The notes beneath the pieces were generated by a model. That model had not been told where the DNA came from. It was given only the letters and a program-made list of their open reading frames with translations, and made no database searches. Both the position numbers and the translations under genes were made by a program. Shown piece after piece: positions 34,928-44,868 of a stretch of DNA of 64,000 nt (the first letter of the stretch is position 1; every line of letters starts with the position of its first letter). Source of the stretch: Rhodococcus sp. KRD197 (GTDB taxonomy: Bacteria > Actinomycetota > Actinomycetes > Mycobacteriales > Mycobacteriaceae); contig NZ_JABFAO010000011.1 in NCBI RefSeq assembly GCF_017168235.1, positions 431,513 through 495,512 of the forward strand, in the 5' to 3' direction.

Positions 34928-37900
34928 TCAGTCCTCGACGGTCGCGCTACCGATGGTCTCGACCCGGTTTCGGTCGCGGTCGAGGCGCTGCGAGATGACG
35001 GTCGTGATGCCGTCGCCACGCATCGACACACCGTAAAGCGCGTCGGCGACCTCCATGGTCGGCTTCTGGTGGGTGATCACGATCAGCTGCGATTTTTCGC
35101 GTAGCTGTTCGAAAAGCCCGATCAGCCGCCTGAGGTTCGTATCGTCCAGGGCGGCCTCGACCTCGTCCATGACGTAGAACGGCGAGGGGCGAGCGCGAAA
35201 GATTGCGACGAGCATCGCCACCGCGGTCAGTGACTTCTCGCCACCCGAGAGCAAGGACAGGCGCTTGACTTTCTTGCCCGGCGGCCGTGCTTCGACCTCG
35301 ATACCGGTGGTCAACATGTCGCCGGGGTCGGTGAGTATCAGCCGACCTTCGCCGCCGGGGAAGAGCTTGGCGAAGACCTGGGTGAATTCACGCTCGACGT
35401 CGAGCCAGGCTTCGGTGAAGACCTGCAGGATTCGTTCGTCCACATCGGCGACGACCTCGAGCAGATCCTTGCGGGCGGATTTCACGTCTTCGAGCTGAGT
35501 CGAGAGAAAGTTGTACCGCTCCTCGAGCGCCGCGAATTCCTCCAGCGCGAGCGGGTTGACCTTGCCCAGCGTCGCGAGATCTCGTTCGGCCCGTTTCGCT
35601 CGCTTTTCCTGGGTGGATCGATCGAACGGCATGGGTGCGGGGGCGATCACCTGTTCGCCGCGCTCCTTGGCAGCTTCGTACTCCGACATTTCAAGTTCGC
35701 TCGGCGGCAATGCGATATCGGGACCGTATTCGGCGATCAAGTCGTCGAGACCGATACCGTGCTGCTCGAGAATCGTCGTTTCGAGCTGCTCTATCCGCAG
35801 CGCAGCCTGAGCCCGCGCGACCTCGTCGCGGTGAACGGCGTCGGTGATCGAGGCCAGCTGTGCGGTAAGTGCCCTGACCTGTTCTTTCACCCGATCGAGT
35901 TCAGCGTTGGTGTTCGAACGCTGTTCAGAGAGTTCATCGCGACGCGCGGCAGCGGCCGACACGACCGAGGCCAGCCGCACCGCGATGCGCTCGCCTGCCG
36001 ATACGACCGATTCGGCGACTGCTGCTGCGTGCCGACGCGCGACCATCTCACGTTCGGCTCTGACACGCGCCTCGCGCTCGGCTCGGGCAGCTCGTCGAAG
36101 CGAATCGGCGCGGCCACGAAGTGCCTGCGCACGCTCCTCCGCAGTGCGCACGTTCAGCCGCGCCTCCACCTCGACCGAACGCACCTCCGACAGCGCGGCA
36201 GCGGCGCTCTCGCGGGCGAGAGTCGAGTCCTCAGGGTCCGTGGCGCCGCCGGACCCTGATTGTTCGTCCTCGGCCAATCTCAACCGTTCCTGCAGATCGG
36301 CGAGAGCGGCGAGAGCTTCTTCTCGTCCGTGCTCGGCCGCGGTGCGTTGCTCGCTCAGTCGGCTCGATTCGGCGTGCGCCGAGCGCGCCAGTTGCCCCAA
36401 GCGTCCCAACTGCTCGTACACCGCCGACATGGCGGCGTCGGATTCGTTGAGCGCGGCCAGCGCTTGTTCGGCGGATTCGCGGCGATCGTGCTGCTCGGCG
36501 AGAGCACCGGACAACGCTGCCTCCAACTCCGAGGCTCGGCGCTCGGCAGCGGCTAGTTCGACGGTGGAGGTATCGATCGCAGCCTGCACCTCGAGAGTGC
36601 TCGGTCGACGGTCGGAGCCGCCGGACAACCACCCTGCGTCGACGTAGTCGCCGGCCGTGGTGACCGCCCGCACGCCCGGGGTCGATCGAACGAGCGACTG
36701 CGCGTCGTCGAGCGAGTCGACGATGACGATGTCGCCCAACAGGGCATGCATCGAAGCTGACAGAGACTGCGGAAACTCCACCACGTCGACGGCCCAGCGG
36801 GCCCTCTCCGGGAGCACGACCGTCCGCGATCGCACAGCCGCCTCATCGCCTGAATCGTCGAACACGATCGCCGCGCGGCCACCGTCGGCGTCGCGGAGCG
36901 CACGCACTGCTTGGCGGGCACTGGCGAACGACTCGGCGTGTGCAGCGTCCGCTGCAGGCCCCATGGCCACGGCTACGGCAACGTCGAAGCCGGCGGCCAC
37001 AGTAATCTGCTCGGCAACCAACCCGGACACCCCGGCAACGTTGTTCTCCAGAAGCCAACCCGCCCCGTCCTTGCGCTCGAGGCCCATCGTCAACGCTTCG
37101 ATGCGCGCCTGGAACGAAGCCACCCTCTTGCCCGCGACCCGCTCCTCGCTCTGCAGTTCGCTCACGCGCGCATCCGCACTGCGCAGAGCCGCCACCGCGC
37201 GTTCGTAATGTGTGTCGAGGCTCAGTTCGCTCGCATCCAAGCCCGAGATCTGGTCCTGGACGCTCTCGAATTCCGCCTGCGCGACGTCACCGCGCTCCCG
37301 TGCTTCCTCGATCGCGACGGACAACCGTGCAACTTCCGCGTCCACGGACTCGACCTTGGTTCGGTACGTGTCGACCTGGCCGGAGAGGCGCGCAAACCCC
37401 TCACGGCGATCGGCCACAGCTCGCACAGCCGCCATGTGGGCGCGCTCCGCTTCCGCGGCCGCAGCCTCCCGCTCGACCAACTTCTCACGCGCCACCTCGA
37501 GGGTTTCGCGTGCCATCTCTACCGCCTCGACGAGTTCCGCTTCCTCCTCGGCGACGCGCTCGGCTTGCTGTTCCAGCTCATCGGGGTCCTGGCCACGGCC
37601 ACCGGACGGTGCTGTGTCGAGGTGACGCGCCCGTTCCCTACCGATTCGTACGGTCGCGTTGACGCGTTCGGCGAGCGCGGACAGCGCAAACCAGGTCTGC
37701 GCTGCCGCCTCGGCACTCGGCGTCAGCCTTGCCACGGATTGTTCCAGCTCCCCGAGAGCGACGTTTCCGGCCGCCAACGCATCCTGCACAGCGGCGTACT
37801 GTTCGCGCGCGGCAGCCTCGTCCTGCGTCTGGCTGGCGAACTCCTCGCGCCGTGTGACCAAATCGTCGGCAGCGAGACGGAGTCGGGCGTCGCGAAGATC

Positions 37901-38560
37901 TGCCTGCACGGTTTGCGCACGTCGCGCTACCTCTGCCTGCCTGCCGAGCGGTTTGAGCTGGCGCCGCAGTTCGGTGGTGAGATCGGTCAACCGCGCCAGG
38001 TTGGCCTGCATCGCATCGAGTTTGCGTACCGCCTTCTCCTTGCGCTTCCGATGCTTGAGGACGCCCGCAGCTTCCTCGATGAAGGCGCGTCGATCCTCCG
38101 GACGCGATTCGAGGATGGCTGCGAGCCTCCCCTGCCCGACGATGACGTGCATCTCACGACCGATGCCTGAATCGCTGAGCAACTCCTGTACATCCATGAG
38201 CCGACACGAGCTGCCGTTGATCTCGTACTCTCCGGCACCGTCGCGGAACATCCGACGAGTGATCGACACCTCGCTGTAGTCGATCGGCAGCGCGCCGTCC
38301 GAGTTGTCGATCGTCAACGTCACCTCGGCGCGTCCGAGGGGGGCACGGCCCGACGTCCCCGCGAAGATGACGTCTTCCATTTTTCCGCCACGCAGCGCTT
38401 TCGCGCCCTGCTCCCCCATGACCCAGGTGAGGGCGTCGACGACGTTCGACTTGCCCGAGCCGTTCGGCCCGACGACGCAGGTGATACCTGGCTCGAATCG
38501 AAGAGTCGTCGCCGATGCAAAGGACTTGAAGCCCTTCAGCGTCAGACTCTTGAGATACAT
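34928..38560 (-). CDS. smc: chromosome segregation ATPase SMC
   Basis: SMC with ScpA/ScpB compacts and aligns sister origins. At 1210 residues it is full-length: N-terminal ATPase half with Walker [10 protein letters not shown] (31-39), coiled coil, a hinge near 520-670 ([25 protein letters not shown]), a second coiled coil, and the C-terminal half with signature [17 protein letters not shown] and Walker [14 protein letters not shown]. Start ATG, 50 bp after acyP. The order smc-ftsY is conserved in many Gram-positive bacteria. Confidence 0.97.
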   Translation of the reverse strand: MYLKSLTLKGFKSFASATTLRFEPGITCVVGPNGSGKSNVVDALTWVMGEQGAKALRGGKMEDVIFAGTSGRAPLGRAEVTLTIDNSDGALPIDYSEVSITRRMFRDGAGEYEINGSSCRLMDVQELLSDSGIGREMHVIVGQGRLAAILESRPEDRRAFIEEAAGVLKHRKRKEKAVRKLDAMQANLARLTDLTTELRRQLKPLGRQAEVARRAQTVQADLRDARLRLAADDLVTRREEFASQTQDEAAAREQYAAVQDALAAGNVALGELEQSVARLTPSAEAAAQTWFALSALAERVNATVRIGRERARHLDTAPSGGRGQDPDELEQQAERVAEEEAELVEAVEMARETLEVAREKLVEREAAAAEAERAHMAAVRAVADRREGFARLSGQVDTYRTKVESVDAEVARLSVAIEEARERGDVAQAEFESVQDQISGLDASELSLDTHYERAVAALRSADARVSELQSEERVAGKRVASFQARIEALTMGLERKDGAGWLLENNVAGVSGLVAEQITVAAGFDVAVAVAMGPAADAAHAESFASARQAVRALRDADGGRAAIVFDDSGDEAAVRSRTVVLPERARWAVDVVEFPQSLSASMHALLGDIVIVDSLDDAQSLVRSTPGVRAVTTAGDYVDAGWLSGGSDRRPSTLEVQAAIDTSTVELAAAERRASELEAALSGALAEQHDRRESAEQALAALNESDAAMSAVYEQLGRLGQLARSAHAESSRLSEQRTAAEHGREEALAALADLQERLRLAEDEQSGSGGATDPEDSTLARESAAAALSEVRSVEVEARLNVRTAEERAQALRGRADSLRRAARAEREARVRAEREMVARRHAAAVAESVVSAGERIAVRLASVVSAAAARRDELSEQRSNTNAELDRVKEQVRALTAQLASITDAVHRDEVARAQAALRIEQLETTILEQHGIGLDDLIAEYGPDIALPPSELEMSEYEAAKERGEQVIAPAPMPFDRSTQEKRAKRAERDLATLGKVNPLALEEFAALEERYNFLSTQLEDVKSARKDLLEVVADVDERILQVFTEAWLDVEREFTQVFAKLFPGGEGRLILTDPGDMLTTGIEVEARPPGKKVKRLSLLSGGEKSLTAVAMLVAIFRARPSPFYVMDEVEAALDDTNLRRLIGLFEQLREKSQLIVITHQKPTMEVADALYGVSMRGDGITTVISQRLDRDRNRVETIGSATVED

Positions 38561-38610
38561 GGCCGTTCAGAGTACCGGGTGTACGGCCGCGTACTGCGCG
38601 CACACTCGCT

Positions 38611-38886
38611 TCAACGCTCGACGAATCCGGAGAGTCCGCCGCGTGGACGATCCCAGCTCTCGACGACGAGCGTCACCGAACCCGGCGTGGTTCCTCCGCG
38701 CAACAATTCCAACAGCTTTTCGAGCCGGTCCCTGGCGCCTTCGGCGACTACCAGCACACGCCCGTCGGGGTGATTGGTGGCCGATCCTAGAAGGCCGAGT
38801 TCCAATGCGCGAGAACGTGTCCACCATCGAAAGCCGACACCCTGCACCTGCCCGTGGACCCAGGCCGTCAAACGCTCGTCTGTCAT
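38611..38886 (-). CDS. acyP: acylphosphatase
   Basis: Acylphosphatase hydrolyses carboxyl-phosphate bonds. The 91-residue protein carries both family signatures: [16 protein letters not shown], with the catalytic Arg of GVGFR, and [12 protein letters not shown], with the catalytic Asn. The usual YPDG box is relaxed to HPDG. ATG overlaps the upstream SMP-30-like stop (ATGA). It is placed between the latter and smc, as Rv2922A is in M. tuberculosis (from memory). Confidence 0.92.
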   Translation of the reverse strand: MTDERLTAWVHGQVQGVGFRWWTRSRALELGLLGSATNHPDGRVLVVAEGARDRLEKLLELLRGGTTPGSVTLVVESWDRPRGGLSGFVER

Positions 38887-39794
38887 GGCGGGCTCAACTT
38901 CCGCACGGTGCCGTCGAAGCTGGTGGCGTACAGCGACTCGCGATCCCATCCGAATCCGCCGAATGCGACGGAGGTGGTCAAGGGCATCCCGGTGCCGATC
39001 ACGCACCAGGAAGCGGATTCGGGATCGATGCGCAGTACGCGGCCCGCCAGGTTCTGCGAGAGGTAGATCTGGCCGTCCGCTCCGACAGTCATGTCATCCG
39101 AGGCGGTGACAGGACCGAATCCGTCCACCGGAATCCTGCGAGCGGGGCCGTCGAGGTCACTCACATCGAGCACCGATATCTCGAGTTCGGGCTCGAAAGT
39201 ATTGGCGACGTACAAGGTTTCGCCGTCGATCGCGATGCCGTTCGCAGTTCCGAGATCGTTGCGTATCACCGATGGCTCATGTGGGGCCTCGGCACCCACC
39301 GACGTGAGACCCGTTGCGCTACCGAGGTTTCGAGTCGCAAATAGTTCACCGCTCGCTGCCCGCGCAAGACCGTTGGGCATCACCAAGCCGCGCGAGTAGG
39401 TGGACCGAACACCGGACACGAGATCGAGAGCGTCGACGGTTCCATCAGGAGTGCCGAAAAGCCCTGCAGCAGTGCCGTTTCCCGTTGTGAAGTACATCGT
39501 GTCACCGTCGACGACGATGCCGCCCGGCGAGGACACGTCCGCAACCGCGACTGTTCGTGCGGTGTCGGGCGTCATCCGCGCGATAGCGCCCGGTCCGAGA
39601 GGCGAGGTCTGCGAGAGATACATCGATCCACTGTCATCGAACGCGATGTTCTCGAGCATCCCGAATCCCGACGCGACGGTGGTCACACTCCATGGGGCAC
39701 AACTCGGCGTCGCCGACGCACTCGGCACACCCACGAGTAGCCCCGGGGTCACTGCTGCAGTCACGACGGTCGCGAGGACCGACCAGACCCTCAC
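38883..39794 (-). CDS. secreted SMP-30/NHL-like beta-propeller protein
   Basis: This is a 303-residue protein. A signal peptide ([26 protein letters not shown]) ends at an AxA site. The mature part repeats four- to five-stranded blades of the form [13 protein letters not shown] and [15 protein letters not shown], characteristic of SMP-30/gluconolactonase or vitamin-binding YncE-type propellers. Substrate and role are unknown; it may bind a small ligand or act as a lactonase outside the cell. The start GTG at 39794 is one base after the OsmC stop, and its stop overlaps acyP, so the three are probably translated from one message. Confidence 0.7.
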   Translation of the reverse strand: MRVWSVLATVVTAAVTPGLLVGVPSASATPSCAPWSVTTVASGFGMLENIAFDDSGSMYLSQTSPLGPGAIARMTPDTARTVAVADVSSPGGIVVDGDTMYFTTGNGTAAGLFGTPDGTVDALDLVSGVRSTYSRGLVMPNGLARAASGELFATRNLGSATGLTSVGAEAPHEPSVIRNDLGTANGIAIDGETLYVANTFEPELEISVLDVSDLDGPARRIPVDGFGPVTASDDMTVGADGQIYLSQNLAGRVLRIDPESASWCVIGTGMPLTTSVAFGGFGWDRESLYATSFDGTVRKLSPP

Positions 39795-39795
39795 C

Positions 39796-40242
39796 TCAGC
39801 CGTCCACGGCAATGTCGAGGCCGACCTTGGTTCCCGCTTTCAAGGTGCGCCCCACGGTGCACACCTTGTCGACTGCGCGTTCGACGACAGTGAGAAGCCG
39901 TTGTTGCGCGTCCGCATCGAGCTCGCTCAAATCGATTCTCAGCACCTCGGCGAGTGCAGGGTAGAGCTCGTTCTCACGATCCGCCGCTCCGGAGACCTCG
40001 ATGGTGGCGTCGTAGTTGTCCCCGAGCCGACGCGAGAGCGGAAGGTCCGAGCTCATCCCTGTGCAGGCCGCGAGCGCGATCTTGAGCAATTCCCCGGGAG
40101 TGAAGACGCCGTCGACCGACTCGGATCCGATGAGTACTTCGGCTCCGCGTGAACTCTTGCCGATGTAGCGGCGGGTTCCGGTGCGTTCCACCCAGAGCTT
40201 CGTCGAAGGGCTCTGGTCAGTCGGGGTGCTCTCGTCGGTCAT
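39796..40242 (-). CDS. OsmC/Ohr-family protein
   Basis: This 148-residue protein has the OsmC/Ohr alpha-beta fold. The two redox cysteines are visible: C60 in LAACTGMSS and a second Cys in VDKVCTVGRTL near 127. These proteins reduce organic hydroperoxides using lipoyl or mycothiol-type partners. It is close to the Rv2923c type of M. tuberculosis. ATG start. It lies just downstream of mutM, and directly precedes the exported propeller gene. Confidence 0.85.
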   Translation of the reverse strand: MTDESTPTDQSPSTKLWVERTGTRRYIGKSSRGAEVLIGSESVDGVFTPGELLKIALAACTGMSSDLPLSRRLGDNYDATIEVSGAADRENELYPALAEVLRIDLSELDADAQQRLLTVVERAVDKVCTVGRTLKAGTKVGLDIAVDG

Positions 40243-40279
40243 GATCGGATTCTAGAGACTCGCGTGTTCGGGCAATGGG

Positions 40280-41146
40280 TCAGGATCGGGATATTCGAGG
40301 TCGAGGTTGGCACCTGGGGCAGCTGTACGAGGACCGGTTCATGAATTTCTCCCGCCGGATGGGGCTGCCGCAACGCGAACACGGCAGGCCCTCCTGCCCG
40401 TAGGCGTCGAGCGACCGGTCGAAGTAGCCGGATTCTCCGTTGACGTTGACGTACAGCGCGTCGAACGACGTGCCACCCTGCGCCAGGGCCTCGCCCATGA
40501 CGGCATGCACTGCCGTCAACAGCCGACGAAGTGCCGGCCTCGAGAGCGTCTCAGCGATGCGATTGCCGTGAATCTTCGCGCGCCAGAGAGCTTCGTCGGC
40601 GTAGATGTTGCCGACCCCTGACAACACCGTCTGATCGAGTAGAGCTCGCTTGATCTCGGTGTGCTTGGCGCGCAGCACGTTCACCACCGTCTCGGCGTCG
40701 AACAGCGGGTCGACTGGATCGCGTGCGATGTGGGCTACGGGCTCCGGCACCGACTCACCGTCGACGGTGAGCAACGGCGCTAGGGCCCACCCCCCGAACG
40801 TCCGCTGATCGACGAAACGCAGGTCCGCGCCGTTGTCCAACCGCGCACGGATGCGTAGATGCTTCTCGTCCGGCACGGTCGGCGGCTGCACCAGCATCTG
40901 ACCGCTCATCCCAAGATGGACCACGATGGCACGGTCACGAGATTCGAGCGGGAGCCACAGATATTTTCCGCGCCGCTGGGCCGCCGCGATGGTGCAACCA
41001 CGTAGCTGCCCTTCGAGGTCTTTGCCACCGGCGATGTGTCGCCGCACGGCCCGAGGATGAAGCACCTCGACGGACTCGATCGTGGTTCCGACGATGTGCG
41101 ACTCGAGACCCCGGCGAACCACCTCGACTTCGGGAAGCTCAGGCAT
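40280..41146 (-). CDS. mutM: formamidopyrimidine-DNA glycosylase (Fpg/MutM)
   Basis: MutM removes 8-oxoguanine and opens the backbone. The 288-residue protein begins [10 protein letters not shown], with catalytic P2 and E3 after Met removal. The DNA-binding Lys lies in [12 protein letters not shown]. Residues VYGRxG-like contacts appear as [11 protein letters not shown] and AYGQEG, and the C-terminal zinc finger has CSRCG and CPRC. The ATG at 41146 lies inside the end of rnc (8-bp overlap). Confidence 0.97.
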   Translation of the reverse strand: MPELPEVEVVRRGLESHIVGTTIESVEVLHPRAVRRHIAGGKDLEGQLRGCTIAAAQRRGKYLWLPLESRDRAIVVHLGMSGQMLVQPPTVPDEKHLRIRARLDNGADLRFVDQRTFGGWALAPLLTVDGESVPEPVAHIARDPVDPLFDAETVVNVLRAKHTEIKRALLDQTVLSGVGNIYADEALWRAKIHGNRIAETLSRPALRRLLTAVHAVMGEALAQGGTSFDALYVNVNGESGYFDRSLDAYGQEGLPCSRCGSPIRREKFMNRSSYSCPRCQPRPRISRS

Positions 41147-41912
41147 CCACGCTGCCGGTAGGCGAGAGCGCATTCCAGGCGGTACTCGCGGCCTTTTGCT
41201 CGGCTTCCTTCTTCGACCGACCGATCCCCACGCCCAGAGCACGTCCGCTGACCACCACGGTCGCGGTGAACTCCTTGTCGTGGTCCGGCCCGGTGGACGA
41301 GATCTCGTAAGCGGGCACGCCGAGCGACTTCACTGCCGTCAGTTCTTGCAGGCTCGTCTTCCAGTCCAAGCCCGCCCCCAGACGCGGAGCGCGGTCCAGC
41401 AGATCGTCGAACAAGGCGAGCACGACGCGGCGAGCGGTATCGATCCCGTGCTGCAGATGGATCGCGCCCAGCAGCGACTCCATACCGTCGGCCAGGATGC
41501 TCGGCTTGTCGCGTCCCCCGGTCTGCTCCTCGCCCTTACCCAGGAGCAGATGCCTACCGAGCCCGCCCTCACCGAGTCCGCGCGCCACTTCGGCCAGGGC
41601 GTGCATGTTGACCACACTTGCGCGGATCTTCGCGAGCTCGCCCTCCGACTTGGTCGGGTGTACTACGTAGAGGCGTTCGGTGATGGTGAGCCCGAGAACA
41701 GAATCGCCCAGAAATTCCAGACGCTCGTTGGTGGGAAGTCCGCCCCGCTCGTACGCGTAGGAGCGATGCGTCAGCGCCAGGGTGAGGAGCGGATCCTCCA
41801 GCTCAACGCCAAGAGCGGCGAGGAGCGACGTTCTGTCGTCCCCGCCGCTGTCGGCTGCACTGCTGTTTTTTGCACTGCTGTATTTGGAAGCAGGAGTGCT
41901 CTTGTTCGTCAC
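41139..41912 (-). CDS. rnc: ribonuclease III
   Basis: RNase III cuts double-stranded RNA such as pre-rRNA stems. The 257-residue protein has the signature [14 protein letters not shown], the second catalytic Glu in [13 protein letters not shown], and a C-terminal dsRNA-binding domain ([33 protein letters not shown]). A disordered N-terminal lead (Ser/Lys-rich, about 25 residues) is typical of the group. The GTG at 41912 is preferred; a longer frame upstream crosses rpmF. The stop overlaps mutM by 8 bp. Confidence 0.96.
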   Translation of the reverse strand: MTNKSTPASKYSSAKNSSAADSGGDDRTSLLAALGVELEDPLLTLALTHRSYAYERGGLPTNERLEFLGDSVLGLTITERLYVVHPTKSEGELAKIRASVVNMHALAEVARGLGEGGLGRHLLLGKGEEQTGGRDKPSILADGMESLLGAIHLQHGIDTARRVVLALFDDLLDRAPRLGAGLDWKTSLQELTAVKSLGVPAYEISSTGPDHDKEFTATVVVSGRALGVGIGRSKKEAEQKAASTAWNALSPTGSVDA

Positions 41913-41943
41913 TGTGTGTCCGCTACCGGAACTGATCGGAAGA

Positions 41944-42126
41944 TCAGACTGCAGCAGTGACCTGACGGCCCTTGTAGGTGCCGCACGAGGGGCACGCAAT
42001 GTGGGGCAGCGTCTTCTCGCCGCAGCCACGGTTGGGGCACGTTACGAGAGTGGGCGCAGTGGTTTTCCACTGTGCACGCCGCGACCTCGTGTTGGAACGC
42101 GACATTTTGCGCTTCGGGACAGCCAC
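41944..42126 (-). CDS. rpmF: 50S ribosomal protein L32 (zinc-ribbon type)
   Basis: This 60-residue protein has the start [20 protein letters not shown] and a complete zinc ribbon (CPNRGCG and CPSCG). It is therefore the zinc-binding form of L32. The start is GTG, 2 bp after the DUF177 stop, so it is translationally linked to that gene, as usual for the yceD-rpmF pair. Confidence 0.96.
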   Translation of the reverse strand: MAVPKRKMSRSNTRSRRAQWKTTAPTLVTCPNRGCGEKTLPHIACPSCGTYKGRQVTAAV

Positions 42127-42128
42127 TT

Positions 42129-42737
42129 CTACTTCTCCTCGGCTTCGTTGTTCACAAGTTTGTTGCTCGGTTCTGATTCCACGCCAAATTTGGCTGCAAG
42201 ACCAGCCCAGCGAGGATCCAGTATGTCATGACCATGGCCGGATTCGGCAATCGCCAGGCGAACGCCACATTCGGGGCACAATCCCTCGCAGTCTTCACGG
42301 CACAGAGGGTGGAGCGGGAGCTCCAGTCCGACGGCGTCCACGAGGACTGGTTCGAGGTCGATGCAATCGTCGACGATACGGTGAATCTCGTCCTCGTCGG
42401 TGGTCTCTTCCGTGACGCTCGCGGGGTAGGCGAACAGCTCGGTGAGATACACATCCACCGCTCCGCTCACCGGCTCGAGACACCGCGTGCACTCCCCCGA
42501 CGTGGCGGCCTGCACGCTGCCGGTCACCAGCACACCCTCCGAAACCGCTTCGAGTCGAAGATCGAGTTCCACGGGCGAGCCGGTTTCGATTCCGATCGCG
42601 TCGAGACCTATACGCGAAGGTGCCGCCACCGTCCGCTGGACCTGCTTCATCGAACCGGGCCGACGGCCCAGGGTGTCGATGTACAGAACGAAACCCGTTT
42701 CCGACTCGGGACGGGGGGTACTGCGACGGGTAGACAC
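42129..42737 (-). CDS. DUF177 (YceD) family protein
   Basis: YceD-family proteins accompany rpmF in most bacteria and affect 23S rRNA levels in plants and E. coli; the mechanism is unknown. The 202-residue product has the N-terminal [20 protein letters not shown], the [10 protein letters not shown] segment and the C-terminal cysteine cluster [13 protein letters not shown], which looks like a zinc site. The start is uncertain: GTG at 42737, preceded by GAAAG, is preferred; ATG at 42773 is possible. Confidence 0.87.
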   Translation of the reverse strand: MSTRRSTPRPESETGFVLYIDTLGRRPGSMKQVQRTVAAPSRIGLDAIGIETGSPVELDLRLEAVSEGVLVTGSVQAATSGECTRCLEPVSGAVDVYLTELFAYPASVTEETTDEDEIHRIVDDCIDLEPVLVDAVGLELPLHPLCREDCEGLCPECGVRLAIAESGHGHDILDPRWAGLAAKFGVESEPSNKLVNNEAEEK

Positions 42738-42855
42738 AACTGTTCTTTCTGCTCGATGACGAAATGCGATCATGGTCGAACCCTGAAGGTTCTTGCCAAG
42801 GTCAACCACTCAACGATACGCATCCGCGCATATGTGAGCAAATCCCTGTCGGCGG

Positions 42856-43623
42856 CTATCGACGGAAGCGACCCGTGTCCTCGCCCGATTCGGATCCGTA
42901 GTCGGGCACGCCCGAACCGGTTCTGAGCTGCTGACGCCCACGCCCCACAGATCGAATCGTGCCCGACAGAAACTCCTCGAACTCCGCGAGCTTGGTGTCG
43001 ACGTAGACGTCGCACTCACCTCGCATGCGATCCGATTCCGCGTGCGCGGCGTCGATGACCCGGGCAGACTCCGCGCGGGCAGCCTGAACCACCTCGGTCT
43101 GCGCGACCAGCCTGGCCTGCTCCTCGACACCATCTGCAATCGACCGGTCGTAGGACGTTTGTCCGGCTTCGACCATACGATCGGCTTCGCTCCGAGCTCT
43201 CGTGGTCAATGCCTCGTACTCCAGCCGACCCGCTTCCACCGCTCGTTCGGCGGAATCGGTTGCGTCGTCGACGAGCTGATCGGCGTGCGCCTTCGCCTCC
43301 GCCACCATGCGGTCGGCTTGCGCCTTCGCATCGGCCAGGATTCGGTCGGCGGAGTCGCGCGCATTCTCTACGGTGTCCTGCGCCTCGGCATTCGCGGAGG
43401 TGACGGTCTTGTCGGCAGTCGCCCTGGCGTCACCGACCAGTTTGTCCCTGTGGTCGAGCACATCCTGTGCGTCGTCCAGCTCGCCCGGGATCGAATCTCG
43501 GACGTCGTCCAGCAGTTCCAGTACGTCGCCACGAGGTACGACGCAGCCCGCTGTCATCGGGACACCGCGCGCCTCCTCGACAATGGCAACGAGCTCGTCG
43601 AGAGCCTCGAATACGCGGTACAC
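42856..43623 (-). CDS. sepIVA: SepIVA-like coiled-coil septation protein
   Basis: SepIVA (MSMEG_2416/Rv2927c family, from memory) is a DivIVA-like coiled coil required for septation and polar wall synthesis in mycobacteria. The 255-residue protein begins YRVFEALDELVAIVEEARGVPMTAGCVVPRGDVLELLDD, the conserved N domain. About 150 residues of Ala/Asp/Glu/Arg-rich coiled coil with heptad-like DADRMVAEAKA repeats follow, then a Gly/Asp/Glu tail. GTG at 43623 is chosen, since the family starts at the Tyr next to it; a TTG four codons earlier is possible. It precedes DUF177 by 118 bp. Confidence 0.83.
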   Translation of the reverse strand: MYRVFEALDELVAIVEEARGVPMTAGCVVPRGDVLELLDDVRDSIPGELDDAQDVLDHRDKLVGDARATADKTVTSANAEAQDTVENARDSADRILADAKAQADRMVAEAKAHADQLVDDATDSAERAVEAGRLEYEALTTRARSEADRMVEAGQTSYDRSIADGVEEQARLVAQTEVVQAARAESARVIDAAHAESDRMRGECDVYVDTKLAEFEEFLSGTIRSVGRGRQQLRTGSGVPDYGSESGEDTGRFRR

Positions 43624-43710
43624 CGGTAACCCCAATCGTCGAACCTACGAAGTAATGCTGGCTTACCCAGTTTGCCTGGTGATCGGCGTCCGTGCGTGAC
43701 CGGCGGACCT

Positions 43711-43737
43711 CGGTGTGTCGCTGCATGCGACACACCG
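43711..43737 (-). terminator. hairpin terminator after coaD
   Basis: A perfect 10-bp repeat (CGGTGTGTCG at 43711-43720, CGACACACCG at 43728-43737) with a CTGCATG loop starts 6 bp after the coaD stop. It closes the recG-pyc-rsmD-coaD transcript and separates it from sepIVA. Confidence 0.75.
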
Positions 43738-43743
43738 GGCCGA

Positions 43744-44232
43744 CTACTCGGCCTTGCGTTCTGCGATCCGCGCGAGCAGGCGCCCGTGAACGCATGCGGG
43801 AACCATGTCTTCGACATCGCCTCCGAACGTCGCGACCTCCTTCACCAGCGAGCTCGACAGGAAGCTGTACGTCGGGTTCGCCGGTACGAAGAGCGTGTCG
43901 ACGCCGGAGAGCTTCTGGTTCATCTGAGCCATCTGCAACTCGTAGTCGAAGTCGTTCGCCCCCCGCAAACCTTTGACGATCGCGGTAAAGCCCACCTGCT
44001 TCGCATAGTCCACGAGCAGACCGTGCCACGAGGAGATGCGAACGTTGGGCAGATGGGACGTTGCCTCGCCCAGCATGTCGATTCGCTCGTCCACGGTGAA
44101 CAGCCCGCGCTTGCTCTTGTTGATCATCACCGTGACGATGATCTCGTCGAACTGCGCTGCCGCCCTGCTGATGACGTCGAGATGACCTCTGGTCACGGGG
44201 TCGAAGGATCCAGGACAGAGTGCTCCAGTCAT
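43744..44232 (-). CDS. coaD: phosphopantetheine adenylyltransferase
   Basis: CoaD makes dephospho-CoA from 4'-phosphopantetheine and ATP, the penultimate step of CoA synthesis. The 162-residue protein is textbook: GALCPGSFDPVTRGHLDVI with the T/HxGH nucleotidyl motif, ERIDMLGEA, VKGLRGANDFDYELQMAQMN, and SFLSSSLVKEVATFGGDV. ATG start at 44232. It is 39 bp after rsmD, an arrangement conserved across bacteria. Confidence 0.97.
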   Translation of the reverse strand: MTGALCPGSFDPVTRGHLDVISRAAAQFDEIIVTVMINKSKRGLFTVDERIDMLGEATSHLPNVRISSWHGLLVDYAKQVGFTAIVKGLRGANDFDYELQMAQMNQKLSGVDTLFVPANPTYSFLSSSLVKEVATFGGDVEDMVPACVHGRLLARIAERKAE

Positions 44233-44271
44233 GGCTGCACGCTATCACCGGCACCCGTCCGTTCGGCCCGG

Positions 44272-44844
44272 TCAGATATCGGTGTTCTGCGACACGAGCT
44301 CGGCGATCTCGATTCGGGTCTCGCCGTATTTCTTGACCTTTGCCGGCGTCAGACCTTCGGGCCACACCGTTTCCGGCGATCGGGCCGACCGTTCCAGGAC
44401 AACGACCGCATCCGGTGCCAGCCAGCCACCCGAAACCAATGCCGTCAGCATCTGGTGCACCGCCAACTCCGTCACCGCGTACGGCGGATCTGCGAGTACG
44501 AGGTCGTACTCGGTCTCCGCCGCGCCCGCCAACACCGATGCCACCGGAGCGCACCGCACCGACGCCCCGGGCACACCGACCGTCGCAACGTTCTCTCGCG
44601 CCACCGCAGCCGCTCGCGCGTCGGATTCGACGAGCAGCACCGACGCCGCTCCCCGCGAAAGCGCCTCCAGACCAAGCGCTCCCGAGCCCGCGTACAGGTC
44701 GAGCACTGCTGTACCGTCCAGGTCCAACCGAGCCTGCAGCGCACTGAACACCGCCTCGCGGACACGTTCGGATGTCGGACGTGTGCCGCGAGGCGGAACC
44801 TTCAGCTTTCGGCCTCCCGCGATACCGGCGACGATGCGTGTCAT
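44272..44844 (-). CDS. rsmD: 16S rRNA (guanine-N2)-methyltransferase RsmD
   Basis: RsmD methylates G966 of 16S rRNA. The 190-residue protein has IVAGIAGGRKLKVPPRGTRPTSERVREAVFSAL, SAM motif I LDLYAGSGALGLEALSRGA, and the catalytic ADPPYAV. ATG start, 24 bp after pyc. Its linkage with coaD is widespread. Confidence 0.95.
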   Translation of the reverse strand: MTRIVAGIAGGRKLKVPPRGTRPTSERVREAVFSALQARLDLDGTAVLDLYAGSGALGLEALSRGAASVLLVESDARAAAVARENVATVGVPGASVRCAPVASVLAGAAETEYDLVLADPPYAVTELAVHQMLTALVSGGWLAPDAVVVLERSARSPETVWPEGLTPAKVKKYGETRIEIAELVSQNTDI

Positions 44845-44868
44845 TTACGCAATTTTACTCATCGACGC

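Noticed and set aside
36911..38170. Plus-strand frame of 419 codons opposite smc
   Set aside because: Antisense to the coiled-coil part of SMC, where repeated Glu/Arg/Ala codons keep several frames open.
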